Assembly: GCA_905215275.1 (NCBI GenBank)
Contig: CAJMPE010000009.1
Span: 1-24,219, forward strand
DNA: 24,219 nucleotides
Reading direction: 5' to 3'
Source of the DNA: an uncultured bacterium
GTDB taxonomy: Bacteria; Actinomycetota; Coriobacteriia; Coriobacteriales; Coriobacteriaceae
The translations under genes and the position numbers were made by a program. Positions within the stretch are counted from its first letter, which is position 1. Every line of letters begins with the position of its first letter. Shown here piece after piece: positions 15,018 to 21,825 of the stretch. The notes under the pieces were generated by a model. The model searched no databases and had not been told where the DNA came from. It saw nothing but the letters and a program-made list of their open reading frames with translations.

Positions 15018-15068
15018 TGTATGTACGATGCACCATGGGCGCGGGGAATAGTTGGGAAGCAGGTTAGC

Positions 15069-16106
15069 GTGGAAGGCATGGCTCAGCAGACAAGGAATGG
15101 TCATTCGGCGAGCGCGGCAGAGGTTGCGGCGCTCGCTGGCGTGAGCCGCCAGACTGTGTCTCGCGTGGTCAACGGTATGCCCAACGTGACGGAAAAGACG
15201 CGCAAGCGTGTGCTGGCCGCCATGGAAGAGCTGGGCTTTCGTCCCAATTTTGCTGGAGCGGCGTTGCGCGGCGGGTCGTATCGTTCTATTGGCCTGTGCA
15301 TGTACAACATCACACGTGTCGGTAACCTGGCGACGCTCGAGGGTATCATGCAAGCGGCGCGCGAGCACGATTTTGCCGTCACTATGATCGAGATGGGCGG
15401 CGACAAGCCCTATACACTTGCCGATGCCTCGCGCCGCATGGTCGAGCGACCCGTCGACGGCATGATTCTCAACATGAACCGCATGGCTCCCGATTTTGAG
15501 GAGTTTGTTCCCCAGCCGGGAGTGCGAACGGTCATCCTGTCCATGTATGCGCATCCGCGCTGCACGACGATCGACTCCGACCAGTATGGTTCGTGCGAGC
15601 TGTTGACCAATTATCTGCTGGAACATGGTCACTCGAATATGCGGTTTGTGGCGGGTCCGGAAAACTCGATTTCCTCGCGTTTTCGTGAGGCCGGTTGGCG
15701 CGATACGCTGGGTCGTGCTCATGTCGATGCCGCTCCGATGCTGCGTGGCGATTGGAGTGCGGACAGTGGGTACGCCATGGGCGAGCGGATTGCGGCGGAG
15801 GTGCTTGCCGGCGGGTCGCAGGCGCCGACTGCCGTGCTTGCGGCAAATGACCAGATGGCGCTGGGCGTTATCGCCGCGCTCGAGAACGCGGGCCTGTCCG
15901 TGCCCGACGACGTGAGCGTGGTTGGTATCGACGACGCACTCGAGGGACTTGTTCCTCACAATCGGCTGACGACGCTGCGATTTGATTTGCGCGGTGTCGG
16001 TAAGCTTGCGTTTGAGGCGGCGATTGGAGAGAGCTCGTCTATCGAGGCGATTCATGTGCCGAGTACGCTGGTCGAACGCTCGACTGTTAGGGACATACGG
16101 GGTTAG
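15069..16106 (+). CDS. LacI-family transcriptional repressor, cassette 2
   Basis: 345 aa from the GTG at 15069, which has GCAGG five bases upstream. The frame is open back to an ATG at 15021, and an ATG at 15078 is also possible. The HTH is SAAEVAALAGVSRQTVSRVV, with Arg-Gln at the specificity positions and hinge RPNFAGAALRGGSYRSIGLC. The effector domain has GDWSADSGYAMG, LAANDQMALGVI and PDDVSVVGIDD blocks. It is divergent from lacG-lacE; three ATGAGCACGT operators in between make repression of that operon and of itself likely. The stop is 14 bp before a 57-nt repeat pair, as in cassette 1. Confidence 0.9.
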   Translation: MEGMAQQTRNGHSASAAEVAALAGVSRQTVSRVVNGMPNVTEKTRKRVLAAMEELGFRPNFAGAALRGGSYRSIGLCMYNITRVGNLATLEGIMQAAREHDFAVTMIEMGGDKPYTLADASRRMVERPVDGMILNMNRMAPDFEEFVPQPGVRTVILSMYAHPRCTTIDSDQYGSCELLTNYLLEHGHSNMRFVAGPENSISSRFREAGWRDTLGRAHVDAAPMLRGDWSADSGYAMGERIAAEVLAGGSQAPTAVLAANDQMALGVIAALENAGLSVPDDVSVVGIDDALEGLVPHNRLTTLRFDLRGVGKLAFEAAIGESSSIEAIHVPSTLVERSTVRDIRG

Positions 16107-16120
16107 GTCCTACTCCGTTT

Positions 16121-16258
16121 GTCTCGATTTGTAACAGGTAGACGGTCAAAAGCGGGCTACGTGTTACAGATTTAGATTCTTCGGAAAGAGCAATCCTGTT
16201 CGTCTCAATCTGTAACAGCTAGGACCAAAAAACTCGGCTAGATGTTACAGATCGAGAC
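16121..16258. repeat. Pair of 57-nt palindromic repeats
   Basis: Units 16121-16177 and 16202-16258, 81 bp apart, between convergent lacI (cassette 2) and lacG (cassette 3). As at 11115, the first unit has the TAGACGGTCAAAAG centre and the second the TAGGACC...CTCGGCTAG centre, so pairs keep a fixed order of two subtypes. Confidence 0.9.
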
Positions 16259-16278
16259 AAACGGCTCCCGACCAGCCC

Positions 16279-16326
16279 AAAAACAAAAGACCGGGGGCGG
16301 CGCGCCGTGTGACGTGCCGCCCCCGG
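16279..16326 (-). terminator. Intrinsic terminator of the lacE-lacG operon (cassette 3)
   Basis: CCGGGGGCGGC (16291-16301) and GCCGCCCCCGG (16316-16326) form a perfect 11-bp GC stem. On the minus strand it is followed by TCTTTTGTTTTT (complement of 16279-16290). Confidence 0.88.
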
Positions 16327-16372
16327 CTGAGAAATGGGGACAGGTTATGTGAGCGGGCAACCCCGCCAGTCA

Positions 16373-17812
16373 CTAGTCCAGACGACGGGTCTGCGCCACG
16401 TGCTTGTACCAGTAGGCGCTTGCCTTGGGAGTGCGCTTCTGGGTCTCGAAGTCTACGTAGAAGAAGCCGTAACGCTTGTTGTAGCCATTGGTCCAGGAGA
16501 ACTGATCCTGCAGGCTCCACAGGAAGTAGCCGCCCACGTTGACACCCACCTCCATGGCCTTGAGCAGCCAGCGCAGGTGCTGCTCGATGTAGTCGATGCG
16601 CGGCTGGTCGTCCACAAAACCGTCCTTGTAGGGGTCCTTGTAGCCCATGCCGTTTTCGGTGATGAAGATCTGCTTGTAGTTGGGGTAGTGCTGCTTAATG
16701 TAGACGAGCAGATCGAACAGGCCCTCGGGATAGATGATCCAGTCCCAGTCGGTGGTGGGGATGCCGGGCTTGTTCACGTGCTCGCCAATGCCCTTAACGC
16801 GCCAACGGCCAGTGCCCTTCTCGCCCGTACCGTTGTGGTGCAGGTCGTTCTCGCCGTCGTAAGCCTTCAAGAAGCGGCACTGGTAGTTGTTAACGCCCAG
16901 GTAGTCGTTGTAGAGCGCGGCCTCGCGCATAATCTCGAGGTCCTCGTCCAGGATCTCGATGGTGCCGCCCGAGACGGCAGCCAGGCGGTTGGCGCACTCG
17001 AGGGTGTCGGGGGCATAGTCGCCGCGGAAGGTGGCGTCGAGCAGAAACTGGTTCTGCAGCACGTGCTCGTTGTTGGTGGCCTTGATGTCGGCGGGGTCGT
17101 TCTCGTTGAGCGGATACTTAAACTCCAACGACTGGATGACGCCGATCTTGCCCTTAAAACCGCCGTTGTGGAAGGCCAGCACGGCCTTGGCGTGGGCGAG
17201 CATCATGTTGTGCTCGCACTGGAAGGCCTCGGCCAGATGCGCCTTGACGCCACCGGGGAAGGTGCCCTCGATGTAGGTGTTGGAGGCGTCGGCCCAGATC
17301 TCGTTAAAGGTGAACCAGTAGGTCACCTGGTCGGCGTACTCCTTAAAGCAGAAGGTGGCAAAGTCCACAAAGGCGTCGATGGTCTCGCGGTTGAGGAAGT
17401 CGCCCTTCTCAAAGAGGGGAAGCGGCGTGTCAAAGTGATGCAGCGTGACGAACGGCTCAACGTGGTGCTTGTGGCACTCGGCGAAGAGATCGTGGTAGAA
17501 CTGGACGCCCTCGGGGTTGATTTCGCCGGTGCCGTTGGGGAAGATGCGGCTCCAGGCGATGGAGAGGCGAATGCCGTTGATGCCGAACTCCTCGCACAGC
17601 TCCAGGTCGACGGGGTACTGGTTGTAGAAGTCCGAAGCGGGATCGGGGGAGAAGCGCCCCTGGGCCTCCAGAAAGTCGTCCCAGGCAACCTTGCCCTTAC
17701 CGTGAGTGCGGGTCTCGCCCTCTACCTGGTAGGCAGCGGTGGCGCCGCCAAAGACAAAGTCCTCGGGAAACTGCGCGGGCGGGTTGGTGACGCTAGCAGG
17801 ATTAACGGACAT
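16373..17812 (-). CDS. lacG: 6-phospho-beta-galactosidase (GH1), cassette 3
   Basis: 479 aa. Acid/base Glu171 is in TFNEI, nucleophile Glu386 in FITENGMGYKD, and SWTNGYNKRYG carries the phosphate pocket plus the LacG-type Trp. It is similar throughout to the cassette 1 enzyme (both have FVFGGATAAYQVEGETRTHG), with about seven extra N-terminal residues. It is the second gene of the lacE-lacG operon, 66 bp after lacE, with a strong hairpin in the gap. The ribosome site is weak (GGAT), so translation may depend on read-through or be low. Being nearest to lacF and lacAB, it is the best candidate for the housekeeping lactose-6-phosphate hydrolase. Confidence 0.9.
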   Translation of the reverse strand: MSVNPASVTNPPAQFPEDFVFGGATAAYQVEGETRTHGKGKVAWDDFLEAQGRFSPDPASDFYNQYPVDLELCEEFGINGIRLSIAWSRIFPNGTGEINPEGVQFYHDLFAECHKHHVEPFVTLHHFDTPLPLFEKGDFLNRETIDAFVDFATFCFKEYADQVTYWFTFNEIWADASNTYIEGTFPGGVKAHLAEAFQCEHNMMLAHAKAVLAFHNGGFKGKIGVIQSLEFKYPLNENDPADIKATNNEHVLQNQFLLDATFRGDYAPDTLECANRLAAVSGGTIEILDEDLEIMREAALYNDYLGVNNYQCRFLKAYDGENDLHHNGTGEKGTGRWRVKGIGEHVNKPGIPTTDWDWIIYPEGLFDLLVYIKQHYPNYKQIFITENGMGYKDPYKDGFVDDQPRIDYIEQHLRWLLKAMEVGVNVGGYFLWSLQDQFSWTNGYNKRYGFFYVDFETQKRTPKASAYWYKHVAQTRRLD

Positions 17813-17836
17813 GATGATCCAATCGTCTAAATCGAA

Positions 17837-17868
17837 GGGCCAGCCGGTCTTGGATGGTCGGCTGGCCC
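17837..17868 (-). promoter_or_regulatory. Intercistronic hairpin between lacE and lacG (cassette 3)
   Basis: GGGCCAGCCG (17837-17846) and CGGCTGGCCC (17859-17868) pair perfectly over 10 bp with a 12-nt loop. The minus-strand sequence after it (TTCGATTT) is only weakly U-rich, suggesting partial termination or 3'-end stabilisation of the lacE message. Confidence 0.65.
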
Positions 17869-17878
17869 TGGGCGTTAC

Positions 17879-19654
17879 TTACTTCGAAAGTTGCTCACTC
17901 ACGAAGGCGAGAGACTTGTCGCCGTTCTGGGAGAGCTCGATGTACTGCTTGCCACGGCAGGCGACGCACTTGTTGCCCACGCGCTCACAGTCCTTCTGCA
18001 GGTCGGCCAGGTAGCTTGCGGCCTGCGGGGCCAGGACGACCAGGTCAAAGTCGGGGAGCATGTCCACGTGGTTGCCATAGGCCTCGGCAGCGGTCTCGAG
18101 GTTAATGCCGCGCTCCTTGGCGGCCTTGGCCAGCGCGTTGGCGAGCAGGCCCGAGGTTCCGCCGCCCTGGCAGAGCACGAGCACGCGCTTGCCGTTGAGG
18201 TCGCTGGCGGTCGTTGTCTCGGCAGCGGGTGCTGCGGAAGCGGCGGGGGAGTCGGCCTTCACGGCCTCGACAGCAGCGCCGGCGGCAACGCTCTTGGCGT
18301 CAGCCTTGCCCTGGAAGGCATCGTTGAGCTTGGCGGCCTTCTCGGCGTTCTTGGCGGCGAGCTCCTCCTGGGAGATCTCGGCCTCCTCGGCGCACTTCTG
18401 GGCGTCATAGGCACGGAAGAACGGGTAGTACAGAACGAAGTCGACGACCAGGATAAGGGCGAGCATCACAAAGGCGAGCGGCTGGAAGCCCAGGCCCATG
18501 ATGGTGCCGATGGGGCCGGGGACGGTCCAGGGCAGGGTGTACATAAAGCCGTTCATGCCCAAGAAGTCGATAAAGATCTTGAGGATCCAGATGTTGGCGA
18601 TCGGGGCAAAGACAAACGGGACAAAGAAGACGGGGTTGAGCACGATGGGCGCGGCGAACAGCAGCGGTTCGTTGACGGCGAAGCAGACGGGGACGATGGC
18701 GGCCTTACCGACGGCGCGCATCTCCTGGGACTTGGCCAGGAAGCAGAACATAAAGACCAGGACGAGCGTGGCGCCGGTGCCGCCCATGCAGACGACGAAG
18801 TACTGGGCACCCTGGGTCAGGACAGCGGAAGCGTGCTGGCCGGCCTGGAACGCAGCCAGGTTGTCCGTCATGTTGGCAACGAGGGCGGCGGCGATGGCGG
18901 GCTCGACGATCGAGGGGCCGTGGACGCCCACGAACCAAAAGAGGCTCATGGCGCCGTAAATCACAGCGAGGCCGATATAGCCGTCGGCAGCGGTGAACAG
19001 GGGCTGGAACACCTGGATGACGCCCTGGGCAAAGCAGAAGCCAAAAGCAGCGCGGAAGACGATGTCAAAAACCCAAAAGACGGTGATGCAGACGGAGAAG
19101 GGGATGATGTCCTTGAAGGTCTGCGAGATGTTGGGCGGAACCTGCTCGGGCATCTTGACGGTGATGTTGCGCTTAATGAAGAACTTGTAGATGATGCCGG
19201 TCACAAACGCAGCGATGAAGGCGGTCAGCAGGCCCTTGGAACCAAGGTAGGTAGTGTTGAAACCGCTGGCGGCGTCCGTGGCGATCGTGTCGCTCGAAAG
19301 GAGCAAGAAGCCGATGATGGCCGCGCACATGCATGAGATAAAGTTAATCTGGTTATTCTTGGGCAGGTCGCGGTTCTGAGCGTCGGCGAAGTGCTTGGCC
19401 GTGGTGGCGGCGCAGGCGATGGCCAGGATGCCCATGGAGTAGTTGTAGCACTTCCACAGGGCGTTGTTGATGTCATCGGGCCAGTAGAAACCCCAGATGT
19501 TGGGGACCGAGGCTACCAGGCAGAAGATGGACGAGAAGATGATGATGGGGATGACGGAGATAAAGCCGTCGCGGATCGCCTTGAGGTACTTGTTGCGGGC
19601 GATCGCGTTGAAAAAGGGCTGGCCCTTTTCGATGATGGCGATGAGTTGCTCCAT
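17879..19654 (-). CDS. lacE: Lactose-specific PTS EIICB permease, cassette 3
   Basis: 591 aa. Of the four EIICB proteins this one most resembles classical LacE: VPNIWGFYWPDD near the start, NQINFISCMCAAIIGFLLLS, VPPNISQTFKDIIPFS, GVHGPSIVEPAIAAAL and FAVNEPLLFAAPIVLNP in EIIC, then an Ala-rich linker and EIIB with phospho-Cys495 in VLVLCQGGGTSG. It imports lactose as lactose-6-phosphate across the cytoplasmic membrane with phosphate from LacF. First gene of its operon; TAGGAG six bases before the ATG sets the start. Divergent LacI, two 18-bp operators and a 21-bp-phased repeat pair lie upstream. High confidence in family, good in substrate. Confidence 0.92.
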   Translation of the reverse strand: MEQLIAIIEKGQPFFNAIARNKYLKAIRDGFISVIPIIIFSSIFCLVASVPNIWGFYWPDDINNALWKCYNYSMGILAIACAATTAKHFADAQNRDLPKNNQINFISCMCAAIIGFLLLSSDTIATDAASGFNTTYLGSKGLLTAFIAAFVTGIIYKFFIKRNITVKMPEQVPPNISQTFKDIIPFSVCITVFWVFDIVFRAAFGFCFAQGVIQVFQPLFTAADGYIGLAVIYGAMSLFWFVGVHGPSIVEPAIAAALVANMTDNLAAFQAGQHASAVLTQGAQYFVVCMGGTGATLVLVFMFCFLAKSQEMRAVGKAAIVPVCFAVNEPLLFAAPIVLNPVFFVPFVFAPIANIWILKIFIDFLGMNGFMYTLPWTVPGPIGTIMGLGFQPLAFVMLALILVVDFVLYYPFFRAYDAQKCAEEAEISQEELAAKNAEKAAKLNDAFQGKADAKSVAAGAAVEAVKADSPAASAAPAAETTTASDLNGKRVLVLCQGGGTSGLLANALAKAAKERGINLETAAEAYGNHVDMLPDFDLVVLAPQAASYLADLQKDCERVGNKCVACRGKQYIELSQNGDKSLAFVSEQLSK

Positions 19655-19710
19655 GCAATGCTCCTAAGAGTCGGTGGGTTAGCAACGATGGTAGCTTTTG
19701 GCGTTCAGTT

Positions 19711-19737
19711 GCCAAAATGTTGACGTTGCCATTTTGC
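19711..19737 (+). promoter_or_regulatory. LacI-type operator near lacE (cassette 3)
   Basis: Core AATGTTGACGTTGCCATT (19716-19733) is the reverse complement, bar one base, of the operator at 19835-19852. The flanks are alike too (GCC.AAATGTT on one side, GCG on the other). An adjoining TTTTGGC/GCCAAAA inverted repeat spans 19696-19717. The two operators are 119 bp apart in opposite orientation, suggesting looping. Confidence 0.75.
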
Positions 19738-19795
19738 GACACAAAAAAGACGCGAACCGGTGGTTCCTGTGCCTGCGAACCGTCGATTCCTTATG

Positions 19796-19809
19796 TGTAA
19801 ACGTTTGAG
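19796..19809. promoter_or_regulatory. cre-like sequence between the two operators
   Basis: TGTAAACGTTTGAG resembles the general catabolite-responsive element of LacI-type regulators (TGWAARCGYTWNCW), with a mismatch near its end. No other such site was seen in the window, so this may be chance. Confidence 0.25.
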
Positions 19810-19832
19810 CCGCCCGGTGGCTCTGTGTTTGC

Positions 19833-19860
19833 GCAATGGCAACGTTAACATTTGGGCGCC
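19833..19860 (-). promoter_or_regulatory. LacI-type operator near lacI (cassette 3)
   Basis: Core AATGGCAACGTTAACATT (19835-19852), partner of the 19716 site. It lies between the repeat pair at 19890 and lacE, so it would overlap the lacE promoter. Confidence 0.75.
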
Positions 19861-19889
19861 AAAAGCCGTTTGGGGAAGCAAAAATGTCG

Positions 19890-19919
19890 GTGAACGGTAG
19901 GTTTTGGGTGGTGAGCGTA
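19890..19919 (-). promoter_or_regulatory. LytTR-type direct-repeat pair upstream of lacE (cassette 3)
   Basis: Read toward lacE, TACGCTCAC (19911-19919) and ACCGTTCAC (19890-19898), starts 21 bp apart, match seven and eight of nine positions of the LytTR pattern. The second extends to ACCGTTCACCGA, identical to the site at 2501. Confidence 0.58.
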
Positions 19920-19938
19920 TGGTGGGGGAGGCGTTGGA

Positions 19939-19944
19939 TATACT
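19939..19944 (+). promoter_or_regulatory. Putative -10 box of lacI (cassette 3)
   Basis: TATACT, about 67 bp before the ATG; no recognisable -35 at 17 bp. Confidence 0.35.
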
Positions 19945-20010
19945 TGAAGGCGTTTCATTTGACTGCGTAGGGTGCCGCTAATGGCATCGTTGACATAGAA
20001 AGATCGACCT

Positions 20011-21015
20011 ATGGCCGCTGTTAAAAAATCGGTTTCCGTTAAGGACGTGGCGCGCCTCGCGGGTGTCTCGGAGCAGACGGTCTCGCGCACCGTGCACGAT
20101 TCGCCCAGCGTGCGCCCCGAGACCAAGGAGCGCGTGCGTGCCGCCATGCGCGAGCTGGGGTATCGCCCAAACTTTGCCGGTCGATCGCTGCGCCGCGGTA
20201 AGTTTAAGACCGTCGGCGTCGCCATGTTCAACATTACCGGTACCGGCAACCTCGACCGTATGGAGGGCTTTGCCGCCGCGGCCGACAAACATGGCTATGC
20301 CATCACCCTCACTAAAGTAGACGGGCATCCGTATACCCTCGAGGGCGCATCGTCGCGCATGAGCGCACTGCCGGTGGACGGTATGGTTGTGATCATGAAT
20401 CGCATGCCGGCGGACTTTGGCACTTTTGAGCCGCTGCCCGGCATGCAGACGGTGCTCGTTACGATGTTGGAACACCCGCTCTGTTCTACGGTCGATAACG
20501 ACCAGTTCGATTGCTCGCGCCAGGTGGTCGAGTACTTGCTGGGGCGGGGGCACAAAACCGTGCACTTTATCTCGTGTCCCGAGCGCTCGCTTTCGGGCAT
20601 GCGACGCGAGGAAGGCTGGCGCGAGACATTGCGCGCGCATGGCATTGAGCCACCGCAGCTCGTGCGCGGTGACTGGACGGCGCAGAGTGGATATGCTGCC
20701 GGCCAGGTGCTTGCGGATGATCCGACCTGCACGGCCATTTATGCCTCCAACGACGCCATGGCCTACGGCTGCATCCGCGGGCTGGAGTCGCGCGGGAAGT
20801 GCGTGCCCCAGGACGTGAGCGTGGTGGGTGTTGACGATAGTCTGGGCGATATCGTGCCCGATCGTCGCCTGACCACGGTGCGCTTTGACAACAAGCGCGT
20901 CGGCGTGTGGGCGGTCGACAAGATTGCCGGCGCCGAGGGCGTTGAACCCGGTGTGGAGCACATGCTGTTTCCGGGCGTACTCGTCGAGGGCGATACGGTG
21001 CGCGATTGGCGCTAG
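20011..21015 (+). CDS. LacI-family transcriptional repressor, cassette 3
   Basis: 334 aa. The start is fixed by an in-frame stop 15 bp upstream; the ribosome site is weak. The HTH is SVKDVARLAGVSEQTVSRTV, with Glu-Gln at the specificity positions, and the hinge is RPNFAGRSLRRGKFKTVGVA. The effector domain carries GDWTAQSGYAAG, YASNDAMAYGCI and PQDVSVVGVDDS blocks. It is divergent from lacE-lacG, and the paired AATGGCAACGTTAACATT operators in the gap are its probable targets. Of the three LacI genes it is the only one not followed by a 57-nt repeat pair; lacF comes next on the same strand about 215 bp on, with its own control region. Confidence 0.9.
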   Translation: MAAVKKSVSVKDVARLAGVSEQTVSRTVHDSPSVRPETKERVRAAMRELGYRPNFAGRSLRRGKFKTVGVAMFNITGTGNLDRMEGFAAAADKHGYAITLTKVDGHPYTLEGASSRMSALPVDGMVVIMNRMPADFGTFEPLPGMQTVLVTMLEHPLCSTVDNDQFDCSRQVVEYLLGRGHKTVHFISCPERSLSGMRREEGWRETLRAHGIEPPQLVRGDWTAQSGYAAGQVLADDPTCTAIYASNDAMAYGCIRGLESRGKCVPQDVSVVGVDDSLGDIVPDRRLTTVRFDNKRVGVWAVDKIAGAEGVEPGVEHMLFPGVLVEGDTVRDWR

Positions 21016-21046
21016 GGCACGGGCCTGTTTGGGTTTCCGCTAATTG

Positions 21047-21062
21047 TGTTCGATATTGTTCA
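21047..21062 (+). promoter_or_regulatory. TGTTC direct repeat upstream of lacF (DeoR-type site)
   Basis: TGTTCGA-TAT-TGTTCA matches TGTTCGA-ATG-TGTTCA at 23041-23056 before lacA. Repeats ten bases apart are typical of DeoR-family operators, and the two loci belong to one pathway, so a common LacR-like regulator is likely. The DeoR gene cut by the left window edge is one candidate. Confidence 0.5.
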
Positions 21063-21075
21063 GATTGGTTTAAAA

Positions 21076-21105
21076 ACCGTTCACGGGCGAAAAGTGACCG
21101 TTCAT
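21076..21105 (+). promoter_or_regulatory. LytTR-type direct-repeat pair upstream of lacF
   Basis: ACCGTTCAC (21076-21084) and ACCGTTCAT (21097-21105), starts 21 bp apart and both oriented toward lacF. They match eight and nine of nine positions of the pattern described for LytTR-domain regulators. This is the best-preserved pair in the window. Confidence 0.62.
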
Positions 21106-21229
21106 AGCTTGAAATTACGTTTTGCGCTGTTCTTTTTTGTTTGAATGTTAATGTTTCTGCCATACAGAACGCAGCGCGTATGCCCGGACGCGATGCTCTC
21201 CATTGGTTCATATGTGAAAGGAACGCAAT

Positions 21230-21568
21230 ATGGCAACCAAAGAAGAAATCTCGATGGTTGGATTCGAGATTGTCGCATACGCAGGTGACGCCCAGACCGA
21301 TCTGCTTGCAGCGCTCGATGCTGCTCGCGAGGGTGACTTTGAGAAGGCCGAGCAGCTGCACAAGGATGCCAGCGATGCGCTCATCGGTGCCCACGACACG
21401 CAGACCAAGCTGCTTTCGCAGGAGGCCGGCGGTGGCGAGATGGAGATGACCTTCATCATGGCTCACGCTCAGGACACCCTCATGACCACTATGATCCTGG
21501 AGAAGCAGGCCCGCTTTACCATCGATGCCTACAAGCGCATCGCCGAGCTCGAGGCCAAGCTCGCCTAA
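21230..21568 (+). CDS. lacF: Lactose-type PTS EIIA component
   Basis: 112 aa, the usual size. All-helical EIIA of the lactose/cellobiose family: FEIVAYAGDAQTDLLAALDA near the start and FIMAHAQDTLMTT, where His79 is the phosphorylated residue and Asp82 matches the metal-binding Asp of the LacF trimer. It receives phosphate from HPr and passes it to EIIB. It is the only EIIA in the window and so probably serves all four EIICB proteins. GAAAGGAA precedes the ATG, and a terminator follows, so it is a single-gene unit with its own promoter region carrying both regulator-type repeats. Confidence 0.93.
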   Translation: MATKEEISMVGFEIVAYAGDAQTDLLAALDAAREGDFEKAEQLHKDASDALIGAHDTQTKLLSQEAGGGEMEMTFIMAHAQDTLMTTMILEKQARFTIDAYKRIAELEAKLA

Positions 21569-21597
21569 CGAGCCCTCACAACCAAGTCCCCTTCCAT

Positions 21598-21630
21598 AAG
21601 CCCTGCCGCTATCCGCAGCAGGGCTTTTTC
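21598..21630 (+). terminator. Intrinsic terminator of lacF
   Basis: AAGCCCTGC (21598-21606) and GCAGGGCTT (21618-21626) form a 9-bp stem followed by TTTTTC. Confidence 0.9.
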
Positions 21631-21642
21631 TGTCCTCCTCCA

Positions 21643-21709
21643 AGTTGCGGTGAAATAGGGACTGAATAGGGGCTGACGGGCGCAAAACAATCCCTATTCC
21701 ACCGCAACT
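21643..21709. repeat. Long inverted repeat, possible miniature mobile element
   Basis: AGTTGCGGTGAAATAGGGA (21643-21661) and TCCCTATTCCACCGCAACT (21691-21709) are reverse complements over 19 bp with one mismatch, around a 29-nt middle that contains a further ATAGGGGCTGA echo. It directly follows the lacF terminator and has no coding content. The form suggests a REP- or MITE-like element. Confidence 0.65.
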
Positions 21710-21727
21710 CATCCGGAGGTAGTCATT

Positions 21728-21758
21728 GGGGACAGTCTTGGTGCGCACCGTTGTCCTC
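21728..21758. repeat. Second small inverted repeat with GGTGCGCACC centre
   Basis: GGACA (21730-21734) and TGTCC (21752-21756) flank the perfect palindrome GGTGCGCACC. It lies 19 bp after the preceding inverted repeat and may be part of the same composite element or an operator of the next gene. Confidence 0.4.
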
Positions 21759-21825
21759 CCGTTCGATTTTTGCTCGGTGGGTATACTTCCTTTCGCATTA
21801 AACGCCGGACTGAGGAGGTATCCAA

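Noticed and set aside
314..16258. 57-nt repeats as ordinary intrinsic terminators
   Set aside because: Stems are not GC-rich, no consistent U-run follows, and separate GC-rich terminators with U-runs are found beside them at 6459, 11274 and 16279.
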